Origin: Nanobdellota archaeon
GTDB lineage: Archaea; Nanobdellota; Nanobdellia; Pacearchaeales; GW2011-AR1
Direction: 5' to 3'
DNA length: 6,988 bases
Assembly: GCA_020056045.1 (NCBI GenBank)
Contig: JAGVIM010000012.1
Location: 1 to 6,988, forward strand
In this document: positions 5,534 through 6,988 of the stretch, one piece after another
How positions within the stretch are numbered: the stretch's first letter is position 1
Layout: each line of letters starts with the position of its first letter
The notes under the pieces: generated by a model
What the model saw: only the letters and a program-made list of their open reading frames with translations
Told to the model about the DNA's origin: nothing
Databases searched by the model: none
Made by a program: the position numbers and the translations under genes

Positions 5534-6718
5534 TTAAAAATGTCCAAAACATCTCTCAAGTGTAAATGCAGCTACCATCCCATGCTCATTAACAGCATCT
5601 ATAACTTCAGAATCTTTCTTAGACCCTCCTGGTTGAATAGCTCCAATGACACTAAATTCTGCCATGGTGTCAATAGAATCTCTGAATGGAAAAAATGCAT
5701 CAGAAGAACAAACAGAACCAAAAAACGGATATACATCTAATTCTTCTATATGTCTAAACCAATCATAGTGAGTATACTTAATTCCCTCCCTATCCATTGC
5801 TTTTTTAAATCCTTTTTCAAGTGCCTGTTCAACAGCACCGATTCTTTCCTGTTGCCCGCTTCCAACAGCAACAGTTACTCCATCACAAACAAAAACAATT
5901 CCATTGCTTCTTACACCAAAATTAACATACCATGCAGTTAACATATCTTCTAATTCAGCTTCACCAGGTTTTCTGTTAACAACATGTTCTTTTCCTCTCT
6001 CATCCATAACCATTGCATCTAAAACTAAATCACTAGCACTCTTTATGCTTGTTAAATAAGGTTTTTGAACAACAACTCTTCCGGTTGGCAAGACTTTCAT
6101 ATCATACAATCCCTCTGTATCATCTCCAACAAATTTAGGTAATCTGTCTAAATTAGAAAATTGCATAACTCTCAAATCTTTTTTTTGTTCTAAAATACCC
6201 ATTACACCTTCATGATATTCAGGAGCAGCAACACCTTCAACATAAGTTTCTAATAATTCATTAGCAGTATCTTTATCAACAGTTCTATTAAAAACAACAA
6301 CAGAACCAAATGCACTTCTTGCATCTGCATCTCTTGCATTTTTATATAATTCCAATAAGGTTTTATCATTAAGTGTGCATTGTGTTGCAAAGCCTGAAGG
6401 AATGTTATGTTTCATTACAGCAACAGCAGGTTTTTCAAAATATTTCAAAACATCCATTGCCCTAAGAACATCCATTAAATTGATTGCAGAAACACCGCCT
6501 TTTCCTGTTTTTGCAAGTCGAACATTTGTGAGTTCAGCAAGACTTATCCCCTTAGACCTAAATCCATAAACAGCAGCAGACTGCATTGGATTTTCACCAT
6601 ATCTTAATTGTAAATTAGCATCTCTTGCAAGTCCAATTGAAAGTTCATCAGGAAAATCTCCTGCAACAGCAGTCCTGTAATTTCTCTTCATATCTGAAAT
6701 ATCAGTTGGCATTTTCAC
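5534..6718 (-). CDS. purH: AICAR formyltransferase, stand-alone (C-terminal half of PurH)
   Basis: A 394-residue AICAR transformylase. It moves a formyl group from 10-formyl-tetrahydrofolate to AICAR to make FAICAR, the penultimate step to IMP. Motifs in order: LRYGENPMQSAAVYG at 38-52; VMKHNIPSG at 101-109, with the Lys103-His104 pair known to be catalytic in this family; DADARSAFGSVVVFNR at 130-145; NFGVRSNGIVF at 266-276; GSGQQER at 286-292; SSDAFFPFRD at 338-347; AIQPGGSKKD at 360-369; and the closing RCFGHF at 389-394. The cyclohydrolase domain that precedes this in bifunctional PurH is encoded by the separate upstream gene. The GTG at 6718 overlaps that gene's TGA (GTGA) and has a GAGGG 6 nt before it; an ATG at 6712 is the alternative and would shorten the protein by two residues. 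At 394 residues it exceeds the roughly 330-residue domain of bifunctional PurH, partly from a leader of about 30 residues before LRYGENP. Confidence 0.95.
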   Translation of the reverse strand: MKMPTDISDMKRNYRTAVAGDFPDELSIGLARDANLQLRYGENPMQSAAVYGFRSKGISLAELTNVRLAKTGKGGVSAINLMDVLRAMDVLKYFEKPAVAVMKHNIPSGFATQCTLNDKTLLELYKNARDADARSAFGSVVVFNRTVDKDTANELLETYVEGVAAPEYHEGVMGILEQKKDLRVMQFSNLDRLPKFVGDDTEGLYDMKVLPTGRVVVQKPYLTSIKSASDLVLDAMVMDERGKEHVVNRKPGEAELEDMLTAWYVNFGVRSNGIVFVCDGVTVAVGSGQQERIGAVEQALEKGFKKAMDREGIKYTHYDWFRHIEELDVYPFFGSVCSSDAFFPFRDSIDTMAEFSVIGAIQPGGSKKDSEVIDAVNEHGMVAAFTLERCFGHF

Positions 6719-6987
6719 CTACTTCCCTCAGAAATATTATACTGAGCTTTAATATTATCTGACAAACCAATATTGCTCATATAATTGTCTATTTGAGATT
6801 CATATTTTGCTGTAGTATGAAATGCTAATTGAGCAAGTCTTAGTCTTTGCTTGAATCCAGTACATCCATCATTTTTTCTAATTCCATTAAGGACAGTATC
6901 ATAATCACAAGGATTAACAATAACAGCACAACTCATAAAATTCTTTGCAGCAGCACGAACCATTGTTGGCCCGCCAATATCAATATT
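6715..6987 (-). CDS. purH: IMP cyclohydrolase (N-terminal half of PurH type), 5' partial
   Basis: The last 90 residues of a PurH-type IMP cyclohydrolase, which closes the ring of FAICAR to give IMP, the final step of de novo purine synthesis. The frame is open to the right edge, so the ATG at 6963 is internal. Upstream of it the frame still encodes NIDIGGPT, giving the family signature IDIGGPTMVRAAAKN. This is followed by AVIVNPCDYDTVL and RLRLAQLAFHTTAKYESQI, all typical of the PurH cyclohydrolase domain. About 100 or more N-terminal residues are outside the window. It stops at TGA 6717-6715, overlapping the GTG of the formyltransferase gene by 4 nt. The protein ends about 25 residues after the HTTAKYE helix, in the position of the interdomain linker of bifunctional PurH. 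The operon promoter lies outside the window. Confidence 0.92.
   Translation of the reverse strand, partial: NIDIGGPTMVRAAAKNFMSCAVIVNPCDYDTVLNGIRKNDGCTGFKQRLRLAQLAFHTTAKYESQIDNYMSNIGLSDNIKAQYNISEGSR
6725..6729 (-). promoter_or_regulatory. Ribosome-binding site of the AICAR formyltransferase gene
   Basis: GAGGG on the minus strand, within the last codons of the cyclohydrolase gene, 6 nt before the GTG at 6718 and 12 nt before the ATG at 6712. Spacing favours the GTG start. A second purine run, AGGTGA, covers 6720-6715 but is only 2 nt from the ATG, too close to serve it well. Confidence 0.5.
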
Positions 6988-6988
6988 T

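Noticed and set aside
5533..5559. TTG at 5559 as the purM start (387 residues)
   Set aside because: The nine extra residues overlap the end of the formyltransferase gene, have no ribosome-binding site and do not match the PurM N-terminus; the ATG at 5532 does.
5540..5941. Short plus-strand reading frames opposite the purine genes, and similar minus-strand ones opposite the epimerase and rfcS
   Set aside because: They lie antisense to clearly conserved coding regions and show no recognisable domain; they are shadows.
6715..6718. Sequencing frameshift breaking a single purH
   Set aside because: The break lies in the linker, with a ribosome-binding site and a GTGA overlap typical of coupled genes; read data could still overturn this.
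1..6988. CRISPR array, transposon, tRNA or rRNA
   Set aside because: No spaced direct repeats, transposase, terminal repeats or cloverleaf-like GC-rich segments were seen on either strand.

Overview
The window is AT-rich DNA from an archaeon. The evidence is a replication factor C small and large subunit pair, a ribosomal protein eL41 gene too small for most gene callers, and TTTATAAA TATA boxes 25-33 nt (from box centre) upstream of start codons. The very low GC, the tight packing and the nucleotide-binding/CYTH fusion protein recall DPANN-type genomes such as the Woesearchaeota/Pacearchaeota group. That placement is inference; no rRNA or other lineage marker is present.

Left part, plus strand (2-4385). 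The 3' portion of an NAD-dependent sugar-nucleotide epimerase (GalE-like) enters from the left edge. A 184-nt A/T-rich gap with an imperfect hairpin follows, then a TATA box and a 36-codon gene for eL41, apparently leaderless. After a 109-nt spacer with an inverted repeat and a second TATA box comes a three-gene block: rfcS (clamp-loader small subunit), a two-domain protein (nucleoside-deoxyribosyltransferase-like Rossmann domain plus CYTH triphosphate-tunnel domain), and rfcL (clamp-loader large subunit). The fusion gene overlaps rfcL by 4 nt, so the unexpected middle gene is probably co-expressed with the clamp loader that places PCNA on DNA.

Right part, minus strand (4396-6987). A de novo purine operon is read right to left: the C-terminal part of an IMP cyclohydrolase (cut by the window edge), a stand-alone AICAR formyltransferase overlapping it by 4 nt, then purM (AIR synthetase) 1 nt later. 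The two enzymes that form one bifunctional PurH in most bacteria are encoded here as separate, translationally coupled genes. The operon meets rfcL tail to tail with only 10 nt between stop codons. The purine enzymes have about half the lysine content of RfcL, so they may have a different history or may simply be more constrained.

I do not see a CRISPR array, mobile element, tRNA or rRNA. No intergenic stretch exceeds 300 nt. The points most worth following are the NDT-like/CYTH fusion inside the clamp-loader operon, the unusually long leaderless eL41, and the split PurH.
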